A stretch of 64,000 nucleotides of DNA from contig CANMIS010000003.1 in assembly GCA_947498065.1 (NCBI GenBank), positions 186,001 to 250,000 on the forward strand, in the 5' to 3' direction. Both the position numbers and the translations under genes were made by a program. Positions 1 through 7,847 of this stretch are shown one piece after another. The DNA comes from an uncultured Erythrobacter sp. GTDB lineage: Bacteria > Pseudomonadota > Alphaproteobacteria > Sphingomonadales > Sphingomonadaceae. Each line of letters starts with the position of its first letter. Position 1 is the first letter of the stretch. The notes below the pieces were generated by a model, which had not been told where the DNA came from, searched no databases, and worked only from the letters and a program-made list of their open reading frames with translations.

Positions 1-1162
1 CCTGCTGAAAGATAATAAGGTCGCAGCGGACCAGAATGTGCGGCGGTTCCACACCCGCCTGAGGATTGCGGGCGATAGCGATCTGATCGGTCAGGATGTC
101 TCCGACATTTTGCCCAAGCTGCCCGATGGAATCATTTTTCACGGCGAGCAAAAGGGGCCAATTCAGCCCCAACAGCGCATTCATATTTCCGGTACGCACG
201 AGGCGCTCGAGGATGCGGTTCGTGAGCTCAAAGGAGAGCTTGCGCCAAACTGGGTGCTCGACCGGATTAAGCGCAGTTCAGCGGCGCTGGGCAGTGATAT
301 CCTCGTCTTTGAAATGACTGTGACGGCGGATTCCCGCCTGATCACGCGGACATTGCCGTCCTCTGGCATTGCCGATCTATACGGTGTTGCGGTGCTGGGC
401 ATTCACCGGCCAGCGCGCGTTTTGGGCGGGCCGGATCAATATTCTGATGGCGGCGATCTGCGCATCACAGAGGGCGACGTGCTGCTGGTGATGGGCATTC
501 AGGAAGATCTGGAGGCGTTTTCGCGCGCGGACAGCCTGCTGATGCTCGATGGCGCACGCGAGATGCCGCGCCGCTCCAAAGCGCTATTGGCCGCCGCGAT
601 CATGGGCTTTTCCGTGTTTACCGCCGCGGTGGGGATCTTCCCGATTGCGATCTCCGCTCTGGCAGGCGCGATTTTGATGTTCGTCACCGGCTGCGTGAAG
701 TTTGACAGAGTGGGCCGGGCGCTGTCCGGCCAAGTGATCGTGCTGGTCGCGGCCAGTATCGCGATTGGCCGGATTATCGATGAAAGCGGCGCTGCCGCCT
801 GGCTGGGTGAGGCCCTGTCATTGGGACTTATCATATTGCCGCCTGCCTTGGTGCTGGCCGCGATCATGGCATTCGTAACGGTGCTGACGAACTTTGCCTC
901 CAACGCGACCGCTGCAACTGTCGGCACGCCGATTGCCTTTAGCATTGCGGCCCAGCTGGACCTGCCGCCAGAGCCGCTGGTGCTGGCCGTGCTGTTCGGG
1001 TGCAACCTCTGCTACGCGACCCCGATTGCCTATCAGACCAACATGCTGATCATGGCGGAGGGGAATTATGACTTCGCCGATTATGTCCGCACCGGCGTTC
1101 CGCTGGTGGTGTTGATGGTGGCGACGTTGTCGGTCCTGCTCGCGATCACCTATGGTCTGTAG
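1..1162 (+). CDS. SLC13 family permease with TrkA-C domains (5' end outside window)
   Basis: Carboxy-terminal part of a divalent-anion/sodium symporter of the SLC13 (DASS) type, an inner-membrane carrier for sulfate or dicarboxylates. The frame is open to the left edge of the window, so the true start lies upstream; a GTG at 38 is probably internal. Residues 1-165 carry two soluble RCK_C/TrkA_C-like modules, the second ending in a 'GDVLLVMG' strand. After them come about five hydrophobic segments with 'LTNFASNATAA' and 'CNLCYATPIAYQTN', which are typical of the second half of this transporter fold. The substrate cannot be told from sequence. The stop TAG is at 1160-1162 and the downstream gene has its own promoter region. 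Confidence 0.88.
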   Translation, partial: LLKDNKVAADQNVRRFHTRLRIAGDSDLIGQDVSDILPKLPDGIIFHGEQKGPIQPQQRIHISGTHEALEDAVRELKGELAPNWVLDRIKRSSAALGSDILVFEMTVTADSRLITRTLPSSGIADLYGVAVLGIHRPARVLGGPDQYSDGGDLRITEGDVLLVMGIQEDLEAFSRADSLLMLDGAREMPRRSKALLAAAIMGFSVFTAAVGIFPIAISALAGAILMFVTGCVKFDRVGRALSGQVIVLVAASIAIGRIIDESGAAAWLGEALSLGLIILPPALVLAAIMAFVTVLTNFASNATAATVGTPIAFSIAAQLDLPPEPLVLAVLFGCNLCYATPIAYQTNMLIMAEGNYDFADYVRTGVPLVVLMVATLSVLLAITYGL

Positions 1163-1248
1163 GATCGGCCGATTGGCGATTTCCTACTGCGGTGAAAATA
1201 TGCGACACCTCGCAGCATGATTTTGATGAGCCACTTTGCCGCGCGATT

Positions 1249-1351
1249 GATCGCTTTTTTCGATCAAACAGGCATGGTTCAATCGGATGGATTTTTGGCC
1301 TTAGACTGTGTTCCAGCTGTTCCAAGCGTGCTTCACGTGCGGCGAACGGAG
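1249..1351 (+). promoter_or_regulatory. LysR-type operator plus conserved leader block upstream of M20 amidohydrolase
   Basis: At 1249-1265 lies a perfect inverted repeat, GATCG-N7-CGATC, which contains the T-N11-A core expected of LysR-type regulator sites. After a 26-bp gap follows a block (1292-1351) that is nearly identical (about 55 of 60 bases) to one upstream of the amidohydrolase starting at 39909. That second copy also has an ATCG-N7-CGAT operator at a 24-bp distance. The block holds two short direct repeats with 9-bp period (GTTCCA twice, CGTGC twice). The start codon of the regulated gene is 38 bp further on. That a LysR protein binds here is inference. Confidence 0.6.
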
Positions 1352-1389
1352 CGCGGCGATGTTGGGGCGATCACAACGGGAGTGAGACG

Positions 1390-2730
1390 ATGGTTCGGGT
1401 AATTCGGAAAAGCACGGCGACACTGGGGCTGGTACTGGGCGCGATGGCGCTGGCCGTGCCGGCGCAGGCGGACGAGCTGCGTGATGCGGTGGGCGAGGAC
1501 ATGCCGGGCCTGATGGAGCTCTACAAGGACCTGCACGCCAATCCGGAGCTGTCGTTTCAGGAGTTCGAGACCGCCAAGAAGCTGGCAGCCCGCGCGCGTG
1601 ACCTCGGCTTTGAGGTGACAGAGGATGTTGGCCAGACCGGCGTTGTCGCGGTGATGCGCAATGGCGAGGGGCCAACGGTCATGCTGCGCGCCGATATGGA
1701 CGGCCTGCCGGTGACGGAGCAAACCGGGCTGCCCTATGCCTCCAAGGCGAAAGGCGTGCCGGCCTCTGGGATTGAGAGCGGCCTGATGCATGCCTGCGGG
1801 CACGACACACACATGGCGGCCTGGATCGGCGCGGCGCAGCTGCTCGCCGAGCGCAAGGACGAATGGCAGGGCACTCTGGTGATGATCCTGCAACCGGCCG
1901 AAGAGCTGGGGCTGGGCGCGCTGGCGATGCTGGAGGACGGCCTGTTCACCCGCTTTCCAAAGCCTGACTATGTGCTGGGCTTCCACGATGCCGCAGGCGC
2001 GCCAGCGGGCGCTATCGGCTATGCTAAGGGCTATGCGCTGGCGAATGTGGACAGCGTCGACATCACGGTGAAGGGCGTGGGCGGGCACGGCGCCTATCCG
2101 CACACCACAAAGGACCCGATCGTGGTCGCGAGCAGCATTGTGATGCGTTTGCAGACCCTCGTCAGCCGCGAGAAGAACCCGCTTGATCCTGCTGTAGTGA
2201 CGGTGGGCAGCTTCCTGGCTGGTGCAAAGCACAACATCATCCCTGATGAGGCGAAGCTGCAACTCACGGTGCGCTCCTACGGTGCAGAATCGCGTGCGGC
2301 TCTGCTGGAGGGGATTGAGCGGATCGCCAAGGCTGAGGCAATGGCGGCGGGCATGCCGGAGGACCGGATGCCGGTAGTTAGCGTGCAAGACCCGTATCTG
2401 CCCTCGACCTACAACACGCCAGAGTTCACCGAGCAGGTGATGGCAGGCCTGTCGGAGCGCTTTGGCGAGCGTGTGTTCGAGACCCCGCCAGTGATGGGCG
2501 GCGAGGACTTCGGCCAGTTCTACCTCGCTGACCCAGAGAACATCGAATCGCTGATCTTCTGGGTCGGCGGCGTGCCGCAGGACCAATGGGCGAAATCAGA
2601 GGCTGGCGAACTTGAGCTACCATCGCTGCACTCGCCGTTCTGGGCCCCTGATGCGGAAGCCGTGATCTCCACCGCGACCGAGGCAATGACAGCAGCAACG
2701 CTCGATCTGCTGCCTCGCAAGGGTGGGTGA
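1390..2730 (+). CDS. Exported M20 family metallo-amidohydrolase
   Basis: A zinc- or cobalt-dependent amidohydrolase of the M20D (hippurate hydrolase/aminoacylase) class that cleaves N-acyl or N-aroyl amino acids. The frame is open upstream to 1192, but ATG 1390 is preceded by GGGAG at 7 bp and opens a clear Sec signal peptide ending PAQA at about residue 29, so the enzyme is probably periplasmic. Metal-site motifs are present: 'LRADMDGLPV', 'HACGHDTHMA', the 'EE' pair in 'PAEELGLGA', and a late histidine in 'SLHSPFW'. The insert containing 'VKGVGGHGAYP' is the dimerization domain. It is 446 residues long, normal for the family. The natural substrate is unknown. The upstream operator module suggests induction by an effector. 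Confidence 0.85.
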   Translation: MVRVIRKSTATLGLVLGAMALAVPAQADELRDAVGEDMPGLMELYKDLHANPELSFQEFETAKKLAARARDLGFEVTEDVGQTGVVAVMRNGEGPTVMLRADMDGLPVTEQTGLPYASKAKGVPASGIESGLMHACGHDTHMAAWIGAAQLLAERKDEWQGTLVMILQPAEELGLGALAMLEDGLFTRFPKPDYVLGFHDAAGAPAGAIGYAKGYALANVDSVDITVKGVGGHGAYPHTTKDPIVVASSIVMRLQTLVSREKNPLDPAVVTVGSFLAGAKHNIIPDEAKLQLTVRSYGAESRAALLEGIERIAKAEAMAAGMPEDRMPVVSVQDPYLPSTYNTPEFTEQVMAGLSERFGERVFETPPVMGGEDFGQFYLADPENIESLIFWVGGVPQDQWAKSEAGELELPSLHSPFWAPDAEAVISTATEAMTAATLDLLPRKGG

Positions 2731-2888
2731 TCGGCGCGGTGGAGAACGCATCGGCCAGCAAGGCCGCAAGGGCGCCCGCCGGAGCCTGAGGCCAAACCCA
2801 CATGTTACGGCCGCCAAAGCATCGCTGCTCTGACGGCCGTATTCTCCTCCCCAGGAGACTGGTAAACTGGGTGCGTTAAACCGCTTTC

Positions 2889-3068
2889 CTACTCAGGCGC
2901 TGGTGCGTAAGTCCCGAGACGGTGATGCAGCGCGTTGATCTTGGCGAGCTCGTCGCGATCTTCGGTGCTGCGAGCATGGCTTTCCAGCGCACGGCGCAGC
3001 AGCTTCATGTCGGCGGTTGAGAGCAGCGCGCGGGCGCGGGCTGGTTCTGGGCTGGTAGTGTCGGTCAT
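2889..3068 (-). CDS. Small conserved hypothetical protein downstream of isocitrate lyase
   Basis: A 59-residue protein, unrecognised. ATG 3068 is chosen because AGGAGA sits six bases upstream; a GTG two codons earlier would overlap that site. The protein is charged, without signal peptide or membrane segment, and is predicted mostly helical, with a basic-acidic run around 'DMKLLRRALESHARS' followed by 'DELAKINALHHRLG'. It lies directly downstream of aceA on the same strand, with a strong hairpin in the gap, so it is probably co-transcribed. Its role is unknown. Confidence 0.6.
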   Translation of the reverse strand: MTDTTSPEPARARALLSTADMKLLRRALESHARSTEDRDELAKINALHHRLGTYAPAPE

Positions 3069-3124
3069 TGTCACTCTCCTAGGCTGATGAGACTAAAGCT
3101 CTCTAGGCCTGTGGTTGGTTCCCG

Positions 3125-3148
3125 GCGAGGCGGACAAATCCGCCTCGC
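3125..3148 (-). other. Perfect hairpin between aceA and the small downstream gene
   Basis: GCGAGGCGGA and TCCGCCTCGC form a 10-bp perfect stem around a CAAA loop. No run of T follows on the minus strand, so this is not a classical terminator. An mRNA-stabilising or partial termination structure after aceA fits better. Confidence 0.55.
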
Positions 3149-3202
3149 TGGGTGCTCGCCGCTCAATCAGGATGCGGCGAACGGGTCCTCACAGGCTGCT
3201 GC

Positions 3203-4801
3203 TCAAGCAGCCGCGAATTGGTTCATAGTGTTGTCTTTGCCGCCCGCTTTCAGGGCAGCTTCACCGGCGAAGTATTCCTTGTGATCATCGCCAATGTCAG
3301 AGCCCGCCATGTTCTGGTGCTTCACGCAAGCGATGCCTTGACGGATTTCTTCGCGCTGAACGTTCTTGACGTAACCGAGCATGGCTTGCTCACCGAAGTA
3401 CTCACGAGCGAGGTTGTCGGTCGACAGCGCCGCGGTGTGATAAGTCGGCAGAGTGATGAGGTGGTGGAAGATGCCAGCGCGTTTCGCAGCGTCAGACTGG
3501 AAGGTGCGGATCTTCTCATCGGCTTCGGCCGCGAGCTCAGTCGCGTCATAATCAACGCTCATGAGCTTGTCGCGGTCATAGGCGGACACGTCTTTGCCGG
3601 CTTCTGACCAAGCATCATACACCTGCTGGCGGAAGTTCAGTGTCCAGTTGAACGAAGGCGAGTTGTTGTAAACCAGCTTTGCGTTCGGGACGACTTCACG
3701 GATCCGGTCAACCATGCCGGCGATTTGCTCAACATGAGGCTTCTCGGTCTCGATCCACAGCAGATCGGCACCGGCCTGAAGTGAGGTGATCCCGTCGAGC
3801 ACGCAGCGATCTTCGCCAGTTCCGGCGCGGAACTGGAAGAGGTTGGAAGGCAGGCGCTTTGGACGCAGCAGCTTACCGCCGCGGCTCAAGAAAACGTCGC
3901 CATTCTGGATGTTTGCAGGATCAACCTCTTCGCAGTCGAGGAAAGAGTTGTACTTATCGCCGAGGTCGCCTTCTTCCTTGGTGTAGGCGATCTGCTTGGT
4001 CAGGCCAGCGCCAAGGCTGTCTGTGCGAGCGACGATGATGCCGTCTTCCACGCCCATTTCGAGGAAGGCGTGGCGACAGGCGCGGATCTTCTGAGCGAAG
4101 TCCTCGTGCGGAACCGTAACCTTGCCGTCCTGGTGGCCGCACTGCTTCTCGTCAGAGACTTGGTTCTCGATTTGCAGAGCGCAGGCGCCCGCTTCGATCA
4201 TCTTCTTGGCCAGCAGATAGGTTGCCTCAGCATTGCCAAAGCCTGCATCAATGTCCGCGATGATCGGAACGACGTGCGTTTCATAATTGTCGATCGCATG
4301 CTCAAGGCGCTTGGCTTCCACTTCATCGCCAGCTTCACGTGCGGCGTCCAGCGCGCGGAACATGCCGCCCAGCTCGCGTGCATCAGCTTGCTTGAGGAAG
4401 GTGTAGAGCTCTTCGATCAGCGCAGGGACGCTGGTCTTCTCGTGCATGCTCTGGTCGGGAAGGGGGCCAAACTCGCTGCGCAAAGCGGCGACCATCCAGC
4501 CTGAGAGGTAGAGGTAGCGCTGTTTCGTGCTGCCGAAGTGCTTCTTGATCGAAATCATCTTCTGCTGCGCAATGAACCCGTGCCAGCAACCGAGCGACTG
4601 AGTGTACTTCGCAGGATCCGCGTCATAGGCGTCCATATCGGCGCGCATGATCTTCGCGGTGTATTTTGCGATATCAAGGCCGGTGGGGAAGCGGTTTTGG
4701 ATCGCCATGCGAGCGCTCGCTTCTGCGTCAATGGCGCCCCAGCTTGGGCCGTTAGCGTTGATGGTTTGCTGCATTTTCGCGGTGGTTGCTTGATAAGTCA
4801 T
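3203..4801 (-). CDS. aceA: Isocitrate lyase
   Basis: Cleaves isocitrate to succinate and glyoxylate, the first step of the glyoxylate bypass used for growth on acetate and fatty acids; cytosolic. At 532 residues it belongs to the long subclass known from Pseudomonas aeruginosa. The catalytic loop reads KQCGH at residues 219-223, with the active cysteine at 221; Gln in place of the second Lys is normal in this subclass. Other family blocks are 'IADIDAGFGN' near 181-190 and 'VYNNSPSFNW'. The start at 4801 has only a weak GAAAG Shine-Dalgarno site. It is divergent from a RamB-type regulator across a 155-bp gap with two palindromes, which argues for direct control by that protein. Confidence 0.95.
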   Translation of the reverse strand: MTYQATTAKMQQTINANGPSWGAIDAEASARMAIQNRFPTGLDIAKYTAKIMRADMDAYDADPAKYTQSLGCWHGFIAQQKMISIKKHFGSTKQRYLYLSGWMVAALRSEFGPLPDQSMHEKTSVPALIEELYTFLKQADARELGGMFRALDAAREAGDEVEAKRLEHAIDNYETHVVPIIADIDAGFGNAEATYLLAKKMIEAGACALQIENQVSDEKQCGHQDGKVTVPHEDFAQKIRACRHAFLEMGVEDGIIVARTDSLGAGLTKQIAYTKEEGDLGDKYNSFLDCEEVDPANIQNGDVFLSRGGKLLRPKRLPSNLFQFRAGTGEDRCVLDGITSLQAGADLLWIETEKPHVEQIAGMVDRIREVVPNAKLVYNNSPSFNWTLNFRQQVYDAWSEAGKDVSAYDRDKLMSVDYDATELAAEADEKIRTFQSDAAKRAGIFHHLITLPTYHTAALSTDNLAREYFGEQAMLGYVKNVQREEIRQGIACVKHQNMAGSDIGDDHKEYFAGEAALKAGGKDNTMNQFAAA

Positions 4802-4880
4802 GTCTGTTCTTTCGGCTTCGTTATGGGGAGGGTTACGCCATACTATATGCCGGACAGAGCTGCGATTCTCCAGTAAACCT

Positions 4881-4900
4881 TACAGACAATCGTGTCTGTA
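4881..4900. promoter_or_regulatory. Perfect 8-4-8 palindrome in the aceA/regulator intergenic region
   Basis: TACAGACA and TGTCTGTA are perfect inverted half-sites separated by four bases. The site lies about 80 bp upstream of the aceA start and is a candidate operator for aceA. The binding protein is inferred to be the divergent regulator. Confidence 0.55.
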
Positions 4901-4932
4901 TCGGCTCGAAATCGGTAATTCTTGTGTGAAGC

Positions 4933-4948
4933 TGTAAAGTAATTTACA
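4933..4948. promoter_or_regulatory. TGTAAA-N4-TTTACA operator in front of the regulator gene
   Basis: A perfect 6-4-6 inverted repeat ends only 8 bp before the ATG at 4957. Its half-sites differ from those of the 4881-4900 palindrome. The position predicts that a bound protein would block translation or transcription start, so autoregulation is likely. Confidence 0.5.
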
Positions 4949-4956
4949 AATCTGTT

Positions 4957-6294
4957 ATGGCTGATAACTCCCTTCTCGCCGGTCCTGCTTTGCGCCGTTT
5001 GCGCAAGCGCGAAGGCCTCACACAAGCTGCTATGGCGACCTCGCTGGGCATCTCGCCAAGCTATCTGAACCTGATTGAGCGTAACCAGCGACCGCTTTCG
5101 GCGCGCGTGCTGGTGCAGGTGATTGAGCGGTTCGACTTTGATCCGCGCAGCCTTCGCGAAGACGAGGCGATTGGCGGTCTGGATGGTCTTGCGCGCCGCC
5201 TTTCCGATGAACGTTTCAGCGATCTTGGGATTGACCGCGAAGAAGTGCAGGAATTCCTCGCCGTCGCACCTCAGGCCGCGGCGGCCTTTGCGCGCCTGTT
5301 TGATGCCGGCGGCGTTGTGGCGGCGCGCGGCGATGATCCTCAGCGTCAAGCCCGCGAGGCGGTGGAGCGCTGGCAGAACCATTTCTCCGACCTTGATCAC
5401 GCAGCTGAGGACCTTGCCGATCAACTCAGGCTGTCGCGCGCCGAAATCAGCGTGGCTTTGAACGAGCGTTTGCGGGAGCGGCACCGTCTGTCGGTGCGCA
5501 TTCTGCCCGCTGAGGTGATCCCTGGCCAAGTGGCGCGGCTCGATCTGCACGCGCGCCAGCTGCAATTGTCTGAAATGCTGCCCGGCGCAGCCCGGCGGTT
5601 TCAAATCGCGCGGCAAGTCGGCGTGCTGGAACAGCGCGAAGCAATCGATGCAGTCGTCGAAGGGGCTGGACTGACCAGCCGCGAGGCGCGCGATGCCATG
5701 CGCAGCGCGGTCAGTGACTATGTCGCGGGCGCTTTGCTGATGCCCTATGGCCGGTTCCTCAGGGCGTGCGAGCAAACCGGCTATGATCTGACGGTTTTGC
5801 AGCGGCGCTTTGCGGTCAATTTTGCGCAAGTTGCCCAGCGGCTGACAACCTTGCAGCGTGTTGGAGAACGCGGCCTGCCATTCTTCTCTGCGCGGCTGGA
5901 TCGTTCTGGCGAGCTTGCTGGGTTCAGCGCCGGGGCGAGCGGGGCAATGTTCCCATTGGACGGCGCGCGCTGGCCCGCCTGGGCGCCGTATTCGGCGTTT
6001 GAACGCCCTGGAACGCTGCTGACTCAGCCAGTTTTGTTCAGTGAGGGCGAGGCAGCGCCAAAGCACTGGTTCACCATGGCGCGCACGGTCGATGGCGACG
6101 GTGTTACTTGCTCGGCGCGTCAAGCAATTGTTTTGGGACTAGAGGCAAGGTTTGCGGGCGAATTGGCGGAGGCGCGCGGTGTGTCATTGGCACAGGAAGA
6201 CGCGGTGCCCTTGGGCGCGAATTGCTCACGCTGCGGCAGGCCGGATTGCCTGACCCCGCAAACCGCGCGTTTGGCCGCTCAGGCACGCGTCTGA
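4957..6294 (+). CDS. XRE-family short-chain fatty acyl regulator (RamB-like)
   Basis: A transcription factor of 445 residues. Residues 8-65 form an XRE helix-turn-helix ('LTQAAMATSLGISPSYLNLIE'). The middle corresponds to the ImmA/IrrE-like region, but at the expected place the sequence reads 'RRFQIARQVG', so no HExxH zinc site is left. The C-terminal domain ends in a Cys pair cluster, 'NCSRCGRPDC', which may bind metal. Members of this family, such as corynebacterial RamB, control acetate and glyoxylate-cycle genes through acyl-CoA sensing. Divergence from aceA supports the same role here. Palindromes at 4881 and 4933 are the likely binding sites. Confidence 0.82.
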   Translation: MADNSLLAGPALRRLRKREGLTQAAMATSLGISPSYLNLIERNQRPLSARVLVQVIERFDFDPRSLREDEAIGGLDGLARRLSDERFSDLGIDREEVQEFLAVAPQAAAAFARLFDAGGVVAARGDDPQRQAREAVERWQNHFSDLDHAAEDLADQLRLSRAEISVALNERLRERHRLSVRILPAEVIPGQVARLDLHARQLQLSEMLPGAARRFQIARQVGVLEQREAIDAVVEGAGLTSREARDAMRSAVSDYVAGALLMPYGRFLRACEQTGYDLTVLQRRFAVNFAQVAQRLTTLQRVGERGLPFFSARLDRSGELAGFSAGASGAMFPLDGARWPAWAPYSAFERPGTLLTQPVLFSEGEAAPKHWFTMARTVDGDGVTCSARQAIVLGLEARFAGELAEARGVSLAQEDAVPLGANCSRCGRPDCLTPQTARLAAQARV

Positions 6295-6461
6295 ACCGCT
6301 CGCAACTAGGCGCAAACACGTAGTGCGTTCTTCACAAGTCATTAACCGTGTAGATCGGCGCATGACGCGGCTTTGAGCTAGCTCTGTAAAATTTACCGAC
6401 ACTTAAGGTCTCGCGCGTAAAGCCAGGCTCTCAATTGCACTTACTGCGAGCTTAGAACCTG

Positions 6462-7847
6462 ATGATCCGCTTGTTTAAGCACTATATCCCTCATGCTGTG
6501 CTGCTGCTTGGCCTGCTGGACTTTGCGCTTTTGGTGCTGGCCAGTGAGCTTGCGTGGCAGCTGCGCGCCTCGCAGATCGGGATGGATCCGGGCCCTGTTG
6601 CAGGGCGCTGGCTGCCGCTGACTGGCTCAGCTGCCGTGGTGTGGATCGCGATGATTTCAGTGGGCGTATACGGGCCCTATGCACTGCGCAGCCTGCGGTT
6701 TGCGGGCGCAAGACTGCTTGTCGCGATCAGCCTTGGGATAATTGCTCTGGCGGTGATCGACTTTGTGCTCGCCGCCGACACGTTCTGGCGCTCCACGCTG
6801 TTTTACACCATGTGTTTCGCCATCGGTTTGCTGGTGGTGGACCGTATGTTCCTTAACAGCTTCCTCGGTTCATCAGCCTTTCGCCGCCGTGTAATGGTGC
6901 TGGGCGCAGGGGATAGGGCCCAACGTTTGCGTGAGCTTGGCGATAAACCGGAAACCGGATTTGCGATCGTCTCCTACATCGCGATGAATGAGCCGGAGCG
7001 CGTGGTTGAAGAAGCGATTGCGCGTGAGGCGATCCATGACCTTGGCCGGTTTGTCGAAAACCTCGGTGTGAGTGAGGTGGTGCTCGCCTTGCAGGAACGG
7101 CGCAATGCTCTGCCGCTGCCGGATCTCTTGCGGATCAAAACCAAGGGCGTGCACGTCAATGATTTCTCCAGCTTCCTCGAACGCGAGACGGGCCGAGTTG
7201 ATCTCGATACGGTCAATCCCAGCTGGCTGATCTTCTCTGATGGCTTTTCATCTGGCCGCGTTATCTCGAGTGCATTCAAGCGGATATTCGACATTCTTGC
7301 CAGTTTAGTTCTGCTGCTGCTGACCTTCCCAATCATCGCGATATTCGCTTTGCTGGTAAAGCTCGACAGCAAAGGACCAGCGTTCTTTAAGCAGGAGCGC
7401 GTGGGCCTCTACGGCGAGCCATTCTACCTCATCAAGCTGCGCTCAATGCGCACAGATGCGGAAAAGGACGGCGCGAAATGGGCAGAAGAAAACGACCCTC
7501 GGATCACTCGCCTTGGGCGCTTCATCCGCAAGGTTCGCATCGACGAACTGCCGCAAACCTGGAGCGTTCTGAAAGGCAATATGAGCTTTGTCGGGCCGCG
7601 TCCCGAAGTGCCGAAATTCGTCGATGATCTGCAGGAAGAAATCCCGTTTTACGGCGAGCGGCATATGGTCAAACCGGGCATCACCGGTTGGGCTCAAATC
7701 AATTACCCGTACGGCGCATCGACCGAAGACAGCCGCAAGAAACTCGAATATGATCTCTATTATGCGAAGAACTACACGCCGTTTCTTGATTTGGTAATCC
7801 TGCTGCAAACCGTGCGCGTGGTGCTCTGGCCAGAGGGCGCACGCTGA
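6462..7847 (+). CDS. XrtA/PEP-CTERM-system sugar transferase (polyprenyl glycosylphosphotransferase)
   Basis: Transfers the first sugar phosphate onto undecaprenyl phosphate to start an exopolysaccharide repeat unit; inner membrane. Residues 1-150 hold about four membrane helices, followed by a CoA-binding-like middle region, one further helix near 270-290, and a C-terminal bacterial sugar transferase domain with 'FFKQERVG', 'LIKLRSMR', 'RIDELPQ' and 'GPRPEVP'. This layout matches the TIGR03013 family linked to exosortase A. The stop shares one base with the start of the PrsK gene. The exosortase itself and the rest of an EPS cluster are not in this window, so they must lie elsewhere if present. 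Confidence 0.87.
   Translation: MIRLFKHYIPHAVLLLGLLDFALLVLASELAWQLRASQIGMDPGPVAGRWLPLTGSAAVVWIAMISVGVYGPYALRSLRFAGARLLVAISLGIIALAVIDFVLAADTFWRSTLFYTMCFAIGLLVVDRMFLNSFLGSSAFRRRVMVLGAGDRAQRLRELGDKPETGFAIVSYIAMNEPERVVEEAIAREAIHDLGRFVENLGVSEVVLALQERRNALPLPDLLRIKTKGVHVNDFSSFLERETGRVDLDTVNPSWLIFSDGFSSGRVISSAFKRIFDILASLVLLLLTFPIIAIFALLVKLDSKGPAFFKQERVGLYGEPFYLIKLRSMRTDAEKDGAKWAEENDPRITRLGRFIRKVRIDELPQTWSVLKGNMSFVGPRPEVPKFVDDLQEEIPFYGERHMVKPGITGWAQINYPYGASTEDSRKKLEYDLYYAKNYTPFLDLVILLQTVRVVLWPEGAR

Noticed and set aside
3203..4801. Altered catalytic motif KQCGH in isocitrate lyase
   Set aside because: This is the normal form in the long isocitrate lyase subclass, so it is not a defect.
6380..6461. 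Sigma-54 promoter before the XrtA sugar transferase gene
   Set aside because: A GG and a GC lie near each other, but with nine bases between in place of ten, and the rest of the consensus is poor.
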